Positions 16,886-25,983 are shown, counted from the stretch's first letter. The stretch: 64,000 bases of DNA from Coprobacillus sp. CAG:698 (GCA_000431235.1 HF988719.1:73885-137884); one strand, 5' to 3'. Program-made: numbers and translations. Notes: generated by a model from the letters alone, not told the origin.

Positions 16886-18577
16886 ATGGAAAATATAAAA
16901 CAAAACCAAGATAGATGCCCAATATGTGGATCCCCTCATTTTATTAAAATAGACAGTAATGAATATCAATGTGAAAACTGTGGATTTCTAAAAGTACATA
17001 ATGAAGAATTAAGTGAAGAAAAGATATTAGTAATAAATGCATATAGCATTCTTCGTCAAGGTAATTATGTAGATGCTGAAGAAGCATTTGATGATATACT
17101 AAATAAAAACAAAAATAATTATGAAGCCTTATGGGGTAAAATATGTAGTCATCATGGAATAGTATTTGTAGAGAATAATGATAAAATATATCCTACATTT
17201 CATGACATTGTTGATATAAACTTTTTAGAAGAAGAAGGGTTTAAAAGATTCTTAAGTATATGTCCTGAAAAGTTAAAAAAAGTATATATAAACTTAGCTA
17301 AAAGAATAGAAGACTTAAGAGATAAGTATTATAAACAAGTTTTAAAAGAAAAACCATATGATATCTTCATATCGTTTAAAGCAAATGATGAAAAAGGAAG
17401 TAATACAAAAGATTATATTGAAGCAACTAACTTACATTCATTTCTTGTTGAAAAAGGATATAAAGTATTCTTTAGTCCAGTAAGTTTAAAAGAAAAAACA
17501 GCAAGTGAATATGAACCATATATATATCATGCATTAAGGACAGCAAAAGTAATGATAGTATATGGACAAAAAGAAGAATACTTTGAAGCCAAATGGTTAA
17601 AGAATGAATGGGGTAGATTCATTAGAATGATAGATGAAGGAATAAAAGAAGATGGAAGTTTAATAGTATGTTATGAAAACATGAGTCCTAATAACTTACC
17701 AAATAGATTAAAGAAACTACAGTGTTTAAATCTATCAGATAAGACATCATATATAACATTAGATAAAGTATTACATAAGTTAATTAATGAAAAGATAAAC
17801 AGTAAACAGAAAGTGAATGATAATAACATTACAATGGATAATGTGATAATAGGAAATATTATCGAATTTGGGTCATATCCAGAAACTTTAAAGGATAAAT
17901 CTATAAATATAATAAGCAATATTACCGATGGAAAAGGATTTTATTTAGGTGATGACAATGAAAAATATGCTTATTTAGTATCGAATATATATGAAAATGA
18001 AACTACAATTAAGGGAATAAAAATTAAAAGCGGGAAAGGATTATATTTTAAAGTTGAACCAATTAAATGGAAAGTAAAAAATGTTATTAATGGGAAGGCA
18101 TGCCTTGAAAGTGAAAACATTATTGATTCACATTTGTTTGATGATATATCTAATAATTATGAAGCTTCTTGTATAAGAAAATATTTAAATAATGATTTTT
18201 ATAATAGAGCATTTACAGAAAATGAAAAGAAGATAATCACCGAAACAGATTCGAATATAAAAGTCGTGAATACAGTAAAAAAAGGGATTATTTTTAAAAG
18301 GAAAACAATAGAAACAAATGAAAAAATGGTAAGAGATAAAGTAACCTTAATAGGAGAAGAACTCAATTATGAGCCTAAAAAGATTACTGATTATGCTAAA
18401 GCAAATTATGGAATTTTTTATACAAAAGGTAGAGGCAAGTACTGGATTAACAAACCTAATGAGTCAGGAACATTTTTCAATTGCTCTATAGACTGGAGAG
18501 GAGATACTTTAGATATGACGGGGTGTGAACAAAAAGAAATAGGCGTAGTACCTGTAATTTGGATTGATTTAAAATAA
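16886..18577 (+). CDS. Zinc ribbon - TIR - DUF6273 protein
   Basis: 563 residues from ATG 16886 (SD TTGGAG; an earlier in-frame ATG at 16844 has no SD). Order: zinc ribbon with C11, C14, C29, C32; a helical, TPR-like segment (ILRQGNYVDAEEAFDDIL, about 55-75); a TIR domain at about 158-300 opening with YDIFISFKAND; then DUF6273 at about 320-563. The TIR domain has the tryptophan-centred helix EAKWLKNEWGRF; E241 lies where TIR NADases have their catalytic glutamate. TIR domains cleave NAD or make signal nucleotides, often in immunity or cell-death systems. The C-terminal domain might be a sensor (inference). No signal peptide or membrane helix. No terminator separates it from rpsD. Confidence 0.8.
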   Translation: MENIKQNQDRCPICGSPHFIKIDSNEYQCENCGFLKVHNEELSEEKILVINAYSILRQGNYVDAEEAFDDILNKNKNNYEALWGKICSHHGIVFVENNDKIYPTFHDIVDINFLEEEGFKRFLSICPEKLKKVYINLAKRIEDLRDKYYKQVLKEKPYDIFISFKANDEKGSNTKDYIEATNLHSFLVEKGYKVFFSPVSLKEKTASEYEPYIYHALRTAKVMIVYGQKEEYFEAKWLKNEWGRFIRMIDEGIKEDGSLIVCYENMSPNNLPNRLKKLQCLNLSDKTSYITLDKVLHKLINEKINSKQKVNDNNITMDNVIIGNIIEFGSYPETLKDKSINIISNITDGKGFYLGDDNEKYAYLVSNIYENETTIKGIKIKSGKGLYFKVEPIKWKVKNVINGKACLESENIIDSHLFDDISNNYEASCIRKYLNNDFYNRAFTENEKKIITETDSNIKVVNTVKKGIIFKRKTIETNEKMVRDKVTLIGEELNYEPKKITDYAKANYGIFYTKGRGKYWINKPNESGTFFNCSIDWRGDTLDMTGCEQKEIGVVPVIWIDLK

Positions 18578-18590
18578 AATAAAAAAGTTA

Positions 18591-18619
18591 TTTACTTTTA
18601 CATTTAAGTGTGCTATAAT
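18591..18619 (+). promoter_or_regulatory. rpsD promoter
   Basis: TTTACT at 18591-18596, spacer 17 ending in TGC, TATAAT at 18614-18619. It lies just after the TIR gene stop. Confidence 0.82.
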
Positions 18620-18625
18620 ATATAA

Positions 18626-18765
18626 GGTTTATGCGACATAAACAGCACTTGAAAAAACATAGAAAACTTAGAACTACCTGTAGAGGAGTAAGTAACTATG
18701 CTGTTATAGTGAAAGCTATATGCAATCTATTATTTATGTTATGTTCAAGTCCAATAATAATTTTT
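18626..18765 (+). promoter_or_regulatory. rpsD 5' leader, probable S4 autoregulation site
   Basis: About 140 bases lie between the predicted transcription start and the SD, far more than for neighbouring genes. ACATAAA (18636-18642) can pair with TTTATGT (18733-18739), and ACTTG (18647-18651) with CAAGT (18746-18750). The order of the arms is that of a pseudoknot. S4 represses its own synthesis through structured leaders in several bacteria, so this is a likely S4 leader; the pairing is inferred by eye. Confidence 0.5.
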
Positions 18766-18780
18766 AAGGAGGAAAAAAAT

Positions 18781-19380
18781 ATGTCACGTTTTACTGGATC
18801 AACTTGGAAAGTATCAAGAAGATTAAATTATTCTATTACTGAAACTGGTAAAGAATTAAAGAAGAGACCATTTGCACCTGGTCAACATGGAAAACACCGC
18901 GCTAAAATTTCTGAATATGGTGTACAATTACAAGAAAAACAAAAAGTTCGTTTCACTTATGGTGTTAGTGAAAAACAATTTAAGAAGGTATTCGATTTAT
19001 CTGGAAAAATGAAAGGTAAACGTGGAGATAACTTCTTAATTCTATTAGAATCAAGATTAGATAACTTAGTATATCGTTTAGGATTTGCTACAACTCGTAG
19101 ACAAGCTCGTCAATTAGTTGCTCATGGACACATTGCTGTTGATGGTAAAAAATTAGATATACCTTCATATTTAGTTAAACCTGGACAAACTATTGAAATG
19201 AAAGAAGGATCTCGCGGTTTACAAATCGTTAAAGATGCTTTAGAAGCAACAGTTTCAAGAAAAGGTTATGTATCATTTGATGAAAATACAATGGTAGGAA
19301 CATTTGTTCGTTACCCTGAAAGAAATGAGTTCTTAGAAGATATTCAAGAAAATCTTATCGTCGAATTCTACAACCGTTAA
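18781..19380 (+). CDS. rpsD: 30S ribosomal protein S4
   Basis: 199 residues from the ATG at 18781, directly after SD AAGGAGG (18766-18772). The frame is open back to 18631, but that upstream part is the leader. S4 nucleates assembly of the 16S 5' domain. The sequence starts MSRFTGSTWKVSRRLN, has PGQHGKHR, and an S4 RNA-binding domain with RLDNLVYRLGFATTRRQARQ and GHIAVDGKK. It lacks the N-terminal zinc-binding cysteines found in some S4 proteins. Monocistronic, with its own promoter and terminator. Confidence 0.97.
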   Translation: MSRFTGSTWKVSRRLNYSITETGKELKKRPFAPGQHGKHRAKISEYGVQLQEKQKVRFTYGVSEKQFKKVFDLSGKMKGKRGDNFLILLESRLDNLVYRLGFATTRRQARQLVAHGHIAVDGKKLDIPSYLVKPGQTIEMKEGSRGLQIVKDALEATVSRKGYVSFDENTMVGTFVRYPERNEFLEDIQENLIVEFYNR

Positions 19381-19396
19381 TATTAACATAAAAATT

Positions 19397-19423
19397 AAAC
19401 CATCAGTATTCTGGTGGTTTTTT
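19397..19423 (+). terminator. Rho-independent terminator
   Basis: AAACCATCAG (19397-19406) and CTGGTGGTTT (19411-19420), one T-G pair, then T. Confidence 0.88.
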
Positions 19424-19477
19424 GTTAGTTAAAAATAAATAATTAAAAATTTTAAAGTTCGTTTATAGTTTATAGCA

Positions 19478-19483
19478 TATAAT
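19478..19483 (+). promoter_or_regulatory. -10 of the beta-helix lipoprotein gene
   Basis: TATAAT 23 bases before the start; no convincing -35 at 17 bases. Confidence 0.4.
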
Positions 19484-19505
19484 ATCATCATAAGGAGATG
19501 ATTTT

Positions 19506-21110
19506 ATGAAAAAATTATTAATGATATTCTTAATGGGAATTATGTGTGTTACTTTAATATGCTGCAAAGTAAATAATACAAATTATGCTAGCAGTACAGT
19601 TGTTGGGAAAATAACAGAAATAAATGATACACAAGTTTCTCTATTATTAGGAGAATTAAATGAAAATAATAATATGCCAAGAGAAAATGGTAATGGAAAT
19701 CCACCAGAGAAACCAAATGGTGAAGAAGGAAATATGGGTACTCAATTTGTTGAGGGAAGTATAAAGATTAAAATTGATTTAGATGGTATTAACATAAATA
19801 ATAATAATGAGATAATTGAAATAAGTGCACTAAAAATAGGTGATATACTTAAAGTTTCATTTGATGAAAAAGGTAACGTAAGCAAAGTATACTTAGTAAA
19901 CAACACCATGAGTCAAGGACAAACATTTGGCGATAGTGCTTATACTCTTACTGAAGATGGAACTTATGAAGATCAAACATATACATCTACTAAAGATGAT
20001 GAGAATGCCTTAAGAATTGACAATGCAGTAATCGTTTTGAAGAATATTAAAGTAAACAAAGATGGAGGAAATCCATCAAATACAGAAAATGGTGACTTTT
20101 ATGGTGTGAACGCCGCTATCCTAGCAATAAATGGAAGTAATGTAACAATTGAAAATAGTAATATAACTTCAAATGCAAAAAATGGTAATGGGGTATTTTG
20201 CTATGGTGAGGATACAATTATTACCATAAATGATTGTACTATCATAACAGAAAGTGATAATTCGGGTGGTATACAGACAACAGGTGGCGGAACTACATAT
20301 GTTAACAATTTAACAATAAAAACATCTGGATCATCATCAGCAGCAATTAGATCTGATAGAGGTGGAGGTACAGTGGACGTAGTTAGAGATAGTTATACTA
20401 CTAGTGGTTACAATTCTCCAGCAATATATTCAACAGCTAAAATAATCGTTAAGAAAGCAACTTTAATATCTGAAAATTCAGAAGCTTTAGTAATTGAAGG
20501 AGATAATTCAATTACATTGGAAGGTTGTGTTATTTCTGGAAATATGTCTGACACCAAAGGGAGTAGTTCAGATATAAATGTTCATAACATTATGCTTTAT
20601 CAATCAATGTCAGGAGATGCATCTATAGGAACATCATCATTAAATATTAAAGATGGAAAGATAGTTAATAATAATGGAGATATGATTTTTGTAACAAACA
20701 CAAATGCTGAAATAGTTTTAGAAAATGTACAAATTGAAAATAATGAAAAAGAAGGTTTGTTGTTAAATGTATCAGGAAATGATGGATCTCATGGTGGGGG
20801 TAATGTTGAAAAAAATGGAGCTAATGTAAAATTTAATATTTATAATCAAGTATTAGAAGGAGATATTGAAGTAGATTCAATATCAACATTACAATTTACC
20901 TTAGATGAAGAAAGTGTATATACTGGAACTATAAATATTATTCAAAATAATGATGGCGAAAATGTAAGCAATAACATCACAGTAACAGTAAAAGAAAATT
21001 GTGTATGGAATTTAACTGGTAATTGTACATTATCTAGTTTAGAAAACTATGGCATAATAAATTTTAATGGGTATACAATAACATTAAGTGATGGAACTGT
21101 TTTAAAATAA
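19506..21110 (+). CDS. Beta-helix repeat lipoprotein
   Basis: 534 residues. The N-terminus is a lipoprotein signal (MKKLLMIFLMGIMCVTLICC); the likely lipobox LICC has an unusual cysteine at -1. After a short linker rich in Asn, Pro and Gly (about 55-80) comes a small beta domain (KIGDILKVSFDEKGNVSKVYL, about 108-128), then some 350 residues of short beta-strand repeats such as ITINDCTI, IIVKKATLISENSEALVIEG and AEIVLENVQIENNEKEGLLL. This is the pattern of a right-handed parallel beta-helix like those of carbohydrate-binding or polysaccharide-lyase-like surface proteins. No catalytic signature is recognisable, so a carbohydrate-related role is inference. SD AAGGAGATG precedes ATG. Confidence 0.72.
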   Translation: MKKLLMIFLMGIMCVTLICCKVNNTNYASSTVVGKITEINDTQVSLLLGELNENNNMPRENGNGNPPEKPNGEEGNMGTQFVEGSIKIKIDLDGININNNNEIIEISALKIGDILKVSFDEKGNVSKVYLVNNTMSQGQTFGDSAYTLTEDGTYEDQTYTSTKDDENALRIDNAVIVLKNIKVNKDGGNPSNTENGDFYGVNAAILAINGSNVTIENSNITSNAKNGNGVFCYGEDTIITINDCTIITESDNSGGIQTTGGGTTYVNNLTIKTSGSSSAAIRSDRGGGTVDVVRDSYTTSGYNSPAIYSTAKIIVKKATLISENSEALVIEGDNSITLEGCVISGNMSDTKGSSSDINVHNIMLYQSMSGDASIGTSSLNIKDGKIVNNNGDMIFVTNTNAEIVLENVQIENNEKEGLLLNVSGNDGSHGGGNVEKNGANVKFNIYNQVLEGDIEVDSISTLQFTLDEESVYTGTINIIQNNDGENVSNNITVTVKENCVWNLTGNCTLSSLENYGIINFNGYTITLSDGTVLK

Positions 21111-21114
21111 AAAC

Positions 21115-21138
21115 AAAACCTACGAAAGTAGGTTTTTT
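21115..21138. terminator. Bidirectional terminator between beta-helix gene and tetR
   Basis: AAAACCTAC (21115-21123), loop GAAA, GTAGGTTTT (21128-21136). T runs lie on both strands, serving the two converging genes. Confidence 0.88.
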
Positions 21139-21703
21139 ATAAACGATTTTTGGCGAATGTAGTAAGCCATTCTTTTGTATATTCATATAAGTCATCAACA
21201 TTTGCTGTGGAATAACCACGGCAATATTTTACGTATTCACACATTAATCCTTCAATGAAAATATTAATTTCTAGTTTTAGATTTTTTTTATTTTTAATTA
21301 TATGACTACGTGTACATATTTCTAAAAACTTATTAGATGCAATTGTTGTAAGTTTTTTTGCTGCAAAGAGAAAGTCATTAGATTTACATAATAAGCGATA
21401 GTTGTGATCATTTTCTTTTATATAATCAAAAAACACTTTTAAAAACTTTTCAAAGTTATTTGAATTTAAAAGTTTTTCATTATCAAAGAATTTGTCAATT
21501 AATTCATTTTCATAGTCTTCAGCAACACTATATATATCATCATAGTGTGAATAGAATGCACCACGACTAATATCGCACCTTTTACATAGTTCACTAACAG
21601 AAATGCGTCCTAATTCCAATTTTTCAGAAAGCATTTCCGCAAACACTCTTTTGATTAGAGCTTCGGTCTTACGAGAGGAGTTATTAATGTTTTGAGATTT
21701 CAT
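21137..21703 (-). CDS. TetR-family regulator
   Basis: 188 residues from ATG 21703; a GTG two codons earlier is also possible, and no clear SD favours either. The N-terminal helix-turn-helix is typical: ALIKRVFAEMLSEK, ISVSELCKRCDISRGAFYSHY. The C-terminal half is the variable ligand-binding part. It is divergent from a two-ATPase ABC operon, with paired inverted repeats in the shared 150-base region, so it most likely represses that operon and perhaps itself. This is the standard TetR/transporter layout; the ligand is unknown. Confidence 0.88.
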   Translation of the reverse strand: MKSQNINNSSRKTEALIKRVFAEMLSEKLELGRISVSELCKRCDISRGAFYSHYDDIYSVAEDYENELIDKFFDNEKLLNSNNFEKFLKVFFDYIKENDHNYRLLCKSNDFLFAAKKLTTIASNKFLEICTRSHIIKNKKNLKLEINIFIEGLMCEYVKYCRGYSTANVDDLYEYTKEWLTTFAKNRL

Positions 21704-21718
21704 TTGCACATTTTTATA

Positions 21719-21742
21719 AACATTGTTTAAATATCAACAATG
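21719..21742. promoter_or_regulatory. TetR operator candidate 1
   Basis: CATTGTT (21721-21727), 8-base spacer, AACAATG (21736-21742). It overlaps the likely tetR promoter on the minus strand (TTGTTG, 16 bases, TATAAA). Confidence 0.5.
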
Positions 21743-21751
21743 AGTATATTT

Positions 21752-21781
21752 TTGACCTTTCTTAAAAATTACAATTATATT
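21752..21781 (+). promoter_or_regulatory. Promoter of the ABC operon
   Basis: TTGACC at 21752-21757, spacer 18, TATATT at 21776-21781; TATAAT at 21781-21786 is an alternative -10 at a longer distance. Confidence 0.5.
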
Positions 21782-21788
21782 ATAATTC

Positions 21789-21814
21789 AACATTGTAATA
21801 ATGTCAACAGTGTT
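21789..21814. promoter_or_regulatory. TetR operator candidate 2
   Basis: AACATTGT (21789-21796) and ACAGTGTT (21807-21814), an imperfect inverted repeat just after the ABC operon -10. It shares the half-site ACATTGT with candidate 1; the longer stretch ACA(T/G)TGTTTAAAT occurs in both. Confidence 0.5.
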
Positions 21815-21857
21815 TAAATTATTATTTAAAAAATTAATATAAATAAAGGAGGAAACT

Positions 21858-22790
21858 ATGCACGTAATTGAAGTAAACAACTTAACAAAAGATTATGGTG
21901 AGGGACGTGGTGTTTTTGATGTAAGTATTTACGTCGACAAAGGAGAAGTGTTTGGATTCTTAGGACCAAATGGAGCAGGGAAATCAACGACAATTAGACA
22001 TCTTATGGGATTTTCAAAACCTGATAGTGGAAGTACAAAAATAGAAGGCGTAGAAACATTCGACAAGTATTATGAAATATTGAATCATGTAGGTTATATT
22101 CCGGGTGAGATTGCTTTACCTCAGGGATTAACAGGATGGGAATTTATCAATATGATGCAAGATTTACAGAAAATTCATAATAATGAAAAATTACATGAAT
22201 TGTTAGATTTGTTTGAATTAGAAGATGTTGTTTTAAATGGTGAAACCAAGAAAATGAGTTTAGGTGTCAAAAGAAAATTAGCTATCGTAACAGCTTTTAT
22301 GTCAGACCCTGATGTGCTAATTCTTGATGAGCCAACAAGTGGATTGGATCCAGTAATGCAAGAAAACTTTATAGAGTTTATTCATAAAGAGAAAAAAAGA
22401 GGAAAAACAATTCTACTTTCAAGTCATATATTTTCGGAAATAGATAATACATGTGATAGAATTGCTATTATAAAAGATGGAAGAATTGTTTCTGAATTTA
22501 TCGCTGATGATTTAAAACATGCATCTAAGAAATTCTATACTATAGATTTTTATAGTGAAGAAGGAAAAAATAATTTCTTAGAAAAAGCAAAGAAAATAAA
22601 AACAATAAATATAATAAAAAATGAAATAAATGAACTCTTTGTTTCGTTTGATGATAGTGATTTGAATTATTTAATATCTTTATTATCAGAATTAGATATA
22701 AAATCATTTAGTAATCGAAGAGAATCTTTAGAAGATTACTTTATGAAGTTTTATAAAGAAAATAAAGACTTCAAAGGAGCATTAAAATGA
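21858..22790 (+). CDS. ABC transporter ATPase, first of a tandem pair
   Basis: 310 residues, BcrA/CcmA-type stand-alone ATPase. Walker A GPNGAGKSTT (about 39-48), signature region MSLGVKRKLA, Walker B VLILDEPTSGLDPVM, switch histidine in LLSSHIFSEI. The C-terminal ~90 residues are family-variable. Its first 50 residues closely resemble those of the next gene (LTKDYGEGRGVFD in both), so the pair arose by duplication and may act as a heterodimer with the permease encoded two genes on. SD AAAGGAGGA. It overlaps the next gene by four bases. Confidence 0.92.
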   Translation: MHVIEVNNLTKDYGEGRGVFDVSIYVDKGEVFGFLGPNGAGKSTTIRHLMGFSKPDSGSTKIEGVETFDKYYEILNHVGYIPGEIALPQGLTGWEFINMMQDLQKIHNNEKLHELLDLFELEDVVLNGETKKMSLGVKRKLAIVTAFMSDPDVLILDEPTSGLDPVMQENFIEFIHKEKKRGKTILLSSHIFSEIDNTCDRIAIIKDGRIVSEFIADDLKHASKKFYTIDFYSEEGKNNFLEKAKKIKTINIIKNEINELFVSFDDSDLNYLISLLSELDIKSFSNRRESLEDYFMKFYKENKDFKGALK

Positions 22791-23698
22791 ATGTTATAGA
22801 ATTAAATAGATTAACGAAAGATTATGGAGAAGGTCGCGGAGTTTTCGATTTAAATTTAAAAATCGAAAAAGGAGAAATGGTTGGATTTGTTGGCACTAAC
22901 GGAAGTGGAAAAACAACAACGATCAGAAATATAATGGGATTTATAAAACCAACAAGTGGAACAGTAAAGGTCAATGGTTTATCTTCTTGGGAACATGCAA
23001 GTGAAATTTCAAAAGATATTGGATATGTTCCTGGAGAAATAGCTTTTCCTGACTTGCCAACAGGAATTGATTTTCTAAAATGTCAAGCAGACTTTCTTAA
23101 AATGAAAAATATGGATTATGCAAATGAATTAATTGAAAGATTGCAATTAGATCCAAGAGCTAACTTGAAACGTATGAGTAAAGGAATGAAACAAAAAACT
23201 GCCTTAGTTTCAGCATTGATGAATGACGCTCAAATAATAATCTTAGATGAGCCAACAACAGGATTGGATCCGTTAATGAGAGTTACATTTCTTGATATCA
23301 TAAAAGAAGAACATAAAAAAGGAAAAACAATATTTATGAGTAGTCACAGTTTTGAGGAACTAGAGTCTACTTGTGACAGAGTTGTTTTGATAAATGATGG
23401 TCATATAATAGATATATGTAATATGAAAGAAATAAGAGAACGTAAGGTAAAAGAATTTAAGATAGAATTTAATAAAGAAGAAGATTATCATAAATTTGAA
23501 AATGAAAAATATGAAATCACTAGAAAGCAAGATCAATATAATCAAGTAACAATTAAAATTAATGCTGATGAATCAGGAGATTTATTAAAAATATTAAAAA
23601 ATTATGATGTAAAGTTTATATCAGAAATACCTTATACATTAGAAAAACATTTCAAAAATATATTAAAGAGCAGAAAGGAGAAATATAATGTTCAATAA
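22787..23698 (+). CDS. ABC transporter ATPase, second of a tandem pair
   Basis: 303 residues. Walker A GTNGSGKTTT, signature MSKGMKQKTA, Walker B IIILDEPTTGLDPLM, and FMSSHSFEEL for the switch region. Paralog of the preceding ATPase. Start overlaps it as ATGA, and the end overlaps the permease gene by 11 bases, so the three are translationally coupled. Confidence 0.92.
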   Translation: MNVIELNRLTKDYGEGRGVFDLNLKIEKGEMVGFVGTNGSGKTTTIRNIMGFIKPTSGTVKVNGLSSWEHASEISKDIGYVPGEIAFPDLPTGIDFLKCQADFLKMKNMDYANELIERLQLDPRANLKRMSKGMKQKTALVSALMNDAQIIILDEPTTGLDPLMRVTFLDIIKEEHKKGKTIFMSSHSFEELESTCDRVVLINDGHIIDICNMKEIRERKVKEFKIEFNKEEDYHKFENEKYEITRKQDQYNQVTIKINADESGDLLKILKNYDVKFISEIPYTLEKHFKNILKSRKEKYNVQ

Positions 23699-25511
23699 AG
23701 CATTATTTAAACAATCATGTAAAGCTAATGGAACAATGTGGCTAATTATAACATGTGCAGTATGTTTTATGCTAGCATGTGTAATGTTAATAAGTGGTAA
23801 TGGAACTATTGGTGAAGTAAAAGATTCAATTCAAGATACAATTATTCAAAAAGAGATAGATTCTCAATTAGAAAAAAGAGCAATTAACTATTACATAAAT
23901 GGTTATGATGGATTAATACAATTTGATGAATATTTTACTGAAAATGCAAAAGACAATCTAAGTTATCTATCATGGGTAAGCCAAAAACCTGAGAAAGATA
24001 ATTATGCAACTGATGAAGAATATCAAGCATCTTTAGAAGTATGGAATAAAGCTAAGCCTATAATGACTACTGCTTGTGGGAAAAGTTACGCAGCATCTGT
24101 AGATATCTGGCTAGGAATTATGCCAAATATGAATAAATATCCTAGTGTAGAATCATATATAAAAGCACTAGAAGAATGGAAAAAGTTATCTCCAGCAACT
24201 ACCGAAAAAGCAGCATCAATTGCATATACTTCTGCATGCTCACAAATCCAAGAATATGTATATGATAAAGCTCTTAGATTAAACGAAAAATATACAAAAG
24301 ATTCTGCCGAAACCCAAGAAATGCTAGGATCAGTAATGTATGCAATAAATCCTAATGGTTTATTTAATAATTTCTTTACATCTCATAATGAGAAAAAACC
24401 TAATGATTATGATGTAGTATCATTAGTAAATCACATTGCATCAGGTGATATAGATACATATTTAAAGTCTGAAGAAAGAAAAGAATACTGTGAAGATAGA
24501 GCTGAAACTATTTCAGCAATCTTCATAGCAGGTAATATGACTGAAGCAAGTAATGTACAAAAAATTTTAGAAGTGCTAATTTCATTTGGTGTAACAGAAC
24601 AAAAATATAATGAATTTGGTTATACGTACGATTCAATAAAAGATTTATCAGCATCAGCAGTTATAACATATAGAAATCGTTTAGATTATGAAATTAAAAT
24701 GATAGATGATAAATATTTAGAAAAACTTGAAAATGGAGAAATCACTGGTGATGAATATAATAAAATGATTAGTGATGTTAAAGAATCATTAGAAAGTGAA
24801 ATAACAAGTAGTTTATTAACTTCACTTCCTGATGGTGTCGCAAATGCTTTAGAAGAAGTAGGTAAAGCTGATCTTTACACATTAATTGTTGGCTCAATAT
24901 TCTATAAATTAGCAGGATTGTTATTACCAATTATATATATGATTATGGCAGCAAATAACTTAATAGCTGGTCAAGTCGATAGTGGCTCTATGGCATATAT
25001 TCTATCAACTTCTACAAAGAGAAAAACAATTGTCTTCACACAAGCAATTTATTTATTAGGTTCACTACTAGCAATGTTTATGTTGACATCAGTTACGGGA
25101 TGTATTTGTCTATCAATAGTTAAGAGTGATGTTTCACTTACATATGGAAAACTAATTTTATTGAATTTAGGTGCATTCTTAGTATTATTTGCCTTATCAG
25201 GCTTGTGCTTCTTTACTTCTTGTTATTTCGACAGAAGCAAGAGATCAATGGCAATTGGTGGAGGTTTAAGTATTTTTGCACTAGTAGCAGCCATGTTAGG
25301 ATTATTTGGTAGTGAAGTAATACCATCAGTTGTAAGATTAGATTCATTAAATTATTTTAACTATACAACTATTATTTCGTTATTTGATGTAATATCTATT
25401 ATTAAAGGCTCAAATGTATATATTATAAAGTTTGTTATTTTAGTTGCAATGGGTTTAATAGGATATATTCTAGGATCAATGAAATTTATCAAAAAAGATT
25501 TACCACTATAA
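23688..25511 (+). CDS. ABC-2-type permease with large external domain
   Basis: 607 residues. One hydrophobic segment near the N-terminus (about 17-37), then some 340 mostly polar residues, then five or six membrane segments from about 395 to 600 (for example LAGLLLPIIYMIMAANNLIAG, which is followed by the GSMAY motif seen in ABC-2 permeases). The layout fits ABC-2 permeases that pump peptides, drugs or lipids with a periplasm-side loop. The substrate is unknown. It follows the two ATPases with overlap and is under probable TetR control. Confidence 0.82.
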   Translation: MFNKALFKQSCKANGTMWLIITCAVCFMLACVMLISGNGTIGEVKDSIQDTIIQKEIDSQLEKRAINYYINGYDGLIQFDEYFTENAKDNLSYLSWVSQKPEKDNYATDEEYQASLEVWNKAKPIMTTACGKSYAASVDIWLGIMPNMNKYPSVESYIKALEEWKKLSPATTEKAASIAYTSACSQIQEYVYDKALRLNEKYTKDSAETQEMLGSVMYAINPNGLFNNFFTSHNEKKPNDYDVVSLVNHIASGDIDTYLKSEERKEYCEDRAETISAIFIAGNMTEASNVQKILEVLISFGVTEQKYNEFGYTYDSIKDLSASAVITYRNRLDYEIKMIDDKYLEKLENGEITGDEYNKMISDVKESLESEITSSLLTSLPDGVANALEEVGKADLYTLIVGSIFYKLAGLLLPIIYMIMAANNLIAGQVDSGSMAYILSTSTKRKTIVFTQAIYLLGSLLAMFMLTSVTGCICLSIVKSDVSLTYGKLILLNLGAFLVLFALSGLCFFTSCYFDRSKRSMAIGGGLSIFALVAAMLGLFGSEVIPSVVRLDSLNYFNYTTIISLFDVISIIKGSNVYIIKFVILVAMGLIGYILGSMKFIKKDLPL

Positions 25512-25525
25512 AAGGAGAAAAAATT

Positions 25526-25978
25526 ATGTTTGAATTTAAAAAAATATGTAATGAATTTGAAAATATGACAATAATTGAAAGAGGTGTTATTTTAACTGAA
25601 AAATCAGTTAAAATATTAGCTAAACTAAATGCTTTAAAAAATGAAAAAATAGATCCACTTGTAGCGTATGCAAGTTTTGTAATGGGCTCTATTATGGCAG
25701 ATGGAAAAGTTAATGAACAAGAATACATTTTAATGTATCCATCATTATTAAAAGTTTTTGGAGATCAATTTGATTTTGAATCAATAAAGAAAGCACTAGA
25801 AAAAGATTATGATGGTAAAAAGTTAATTAAAGATTATGTCAAAGAATTTTCTAATTTAATTAATAAAGAAGATGAAGACTTATTAGATGATATCGTAATT
25901 TTAACTTTATGTATTGTTAGTGTTGATGGAAGGATTTCATTAAAAGAAAAAAGATACATAAGGAGATTGTTTAATTAA
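25526..25978 (+). CDS. TerB-like small helical protein
   Basis: 150 residues, soluble. It has two acidic helix-turn segments, MADGKVNEQEYILM (about 54-67) and SVDGRISLKEKRYIRRL (about 132-148), the paired aD-G-x(4)-E pattern of TerB-like proteins. SD AAAGGAG 14 bases after the permease stop, so it is the fourth gene of the ABC operon. Its role with the transporter is unknown. Confidence 0.6.
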   Translation: MFEFKKICNEFENMTIIERGVILTEKSVKILAKLNALKNEKIDPLVAYASFVMGSIMADGKVNEQEYILMYPSLLKVFGDQFDFESIKKALEKDYDGKKLIKDYVKEFSNLINKEDEDLLDDIVILTLCIVSVDGRISLKEKRYIRRLFN

Positions 25979-25983
25979 AATAA

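Noticed and set aside
18631..18780. N-terminal extension of rpsD by 50 residues
   Set aside because: The SD AAGGAGG lies directly before ATG 18781, where S4 homology begins; the upstream stretch is untranslated leader that happens to lack stops.
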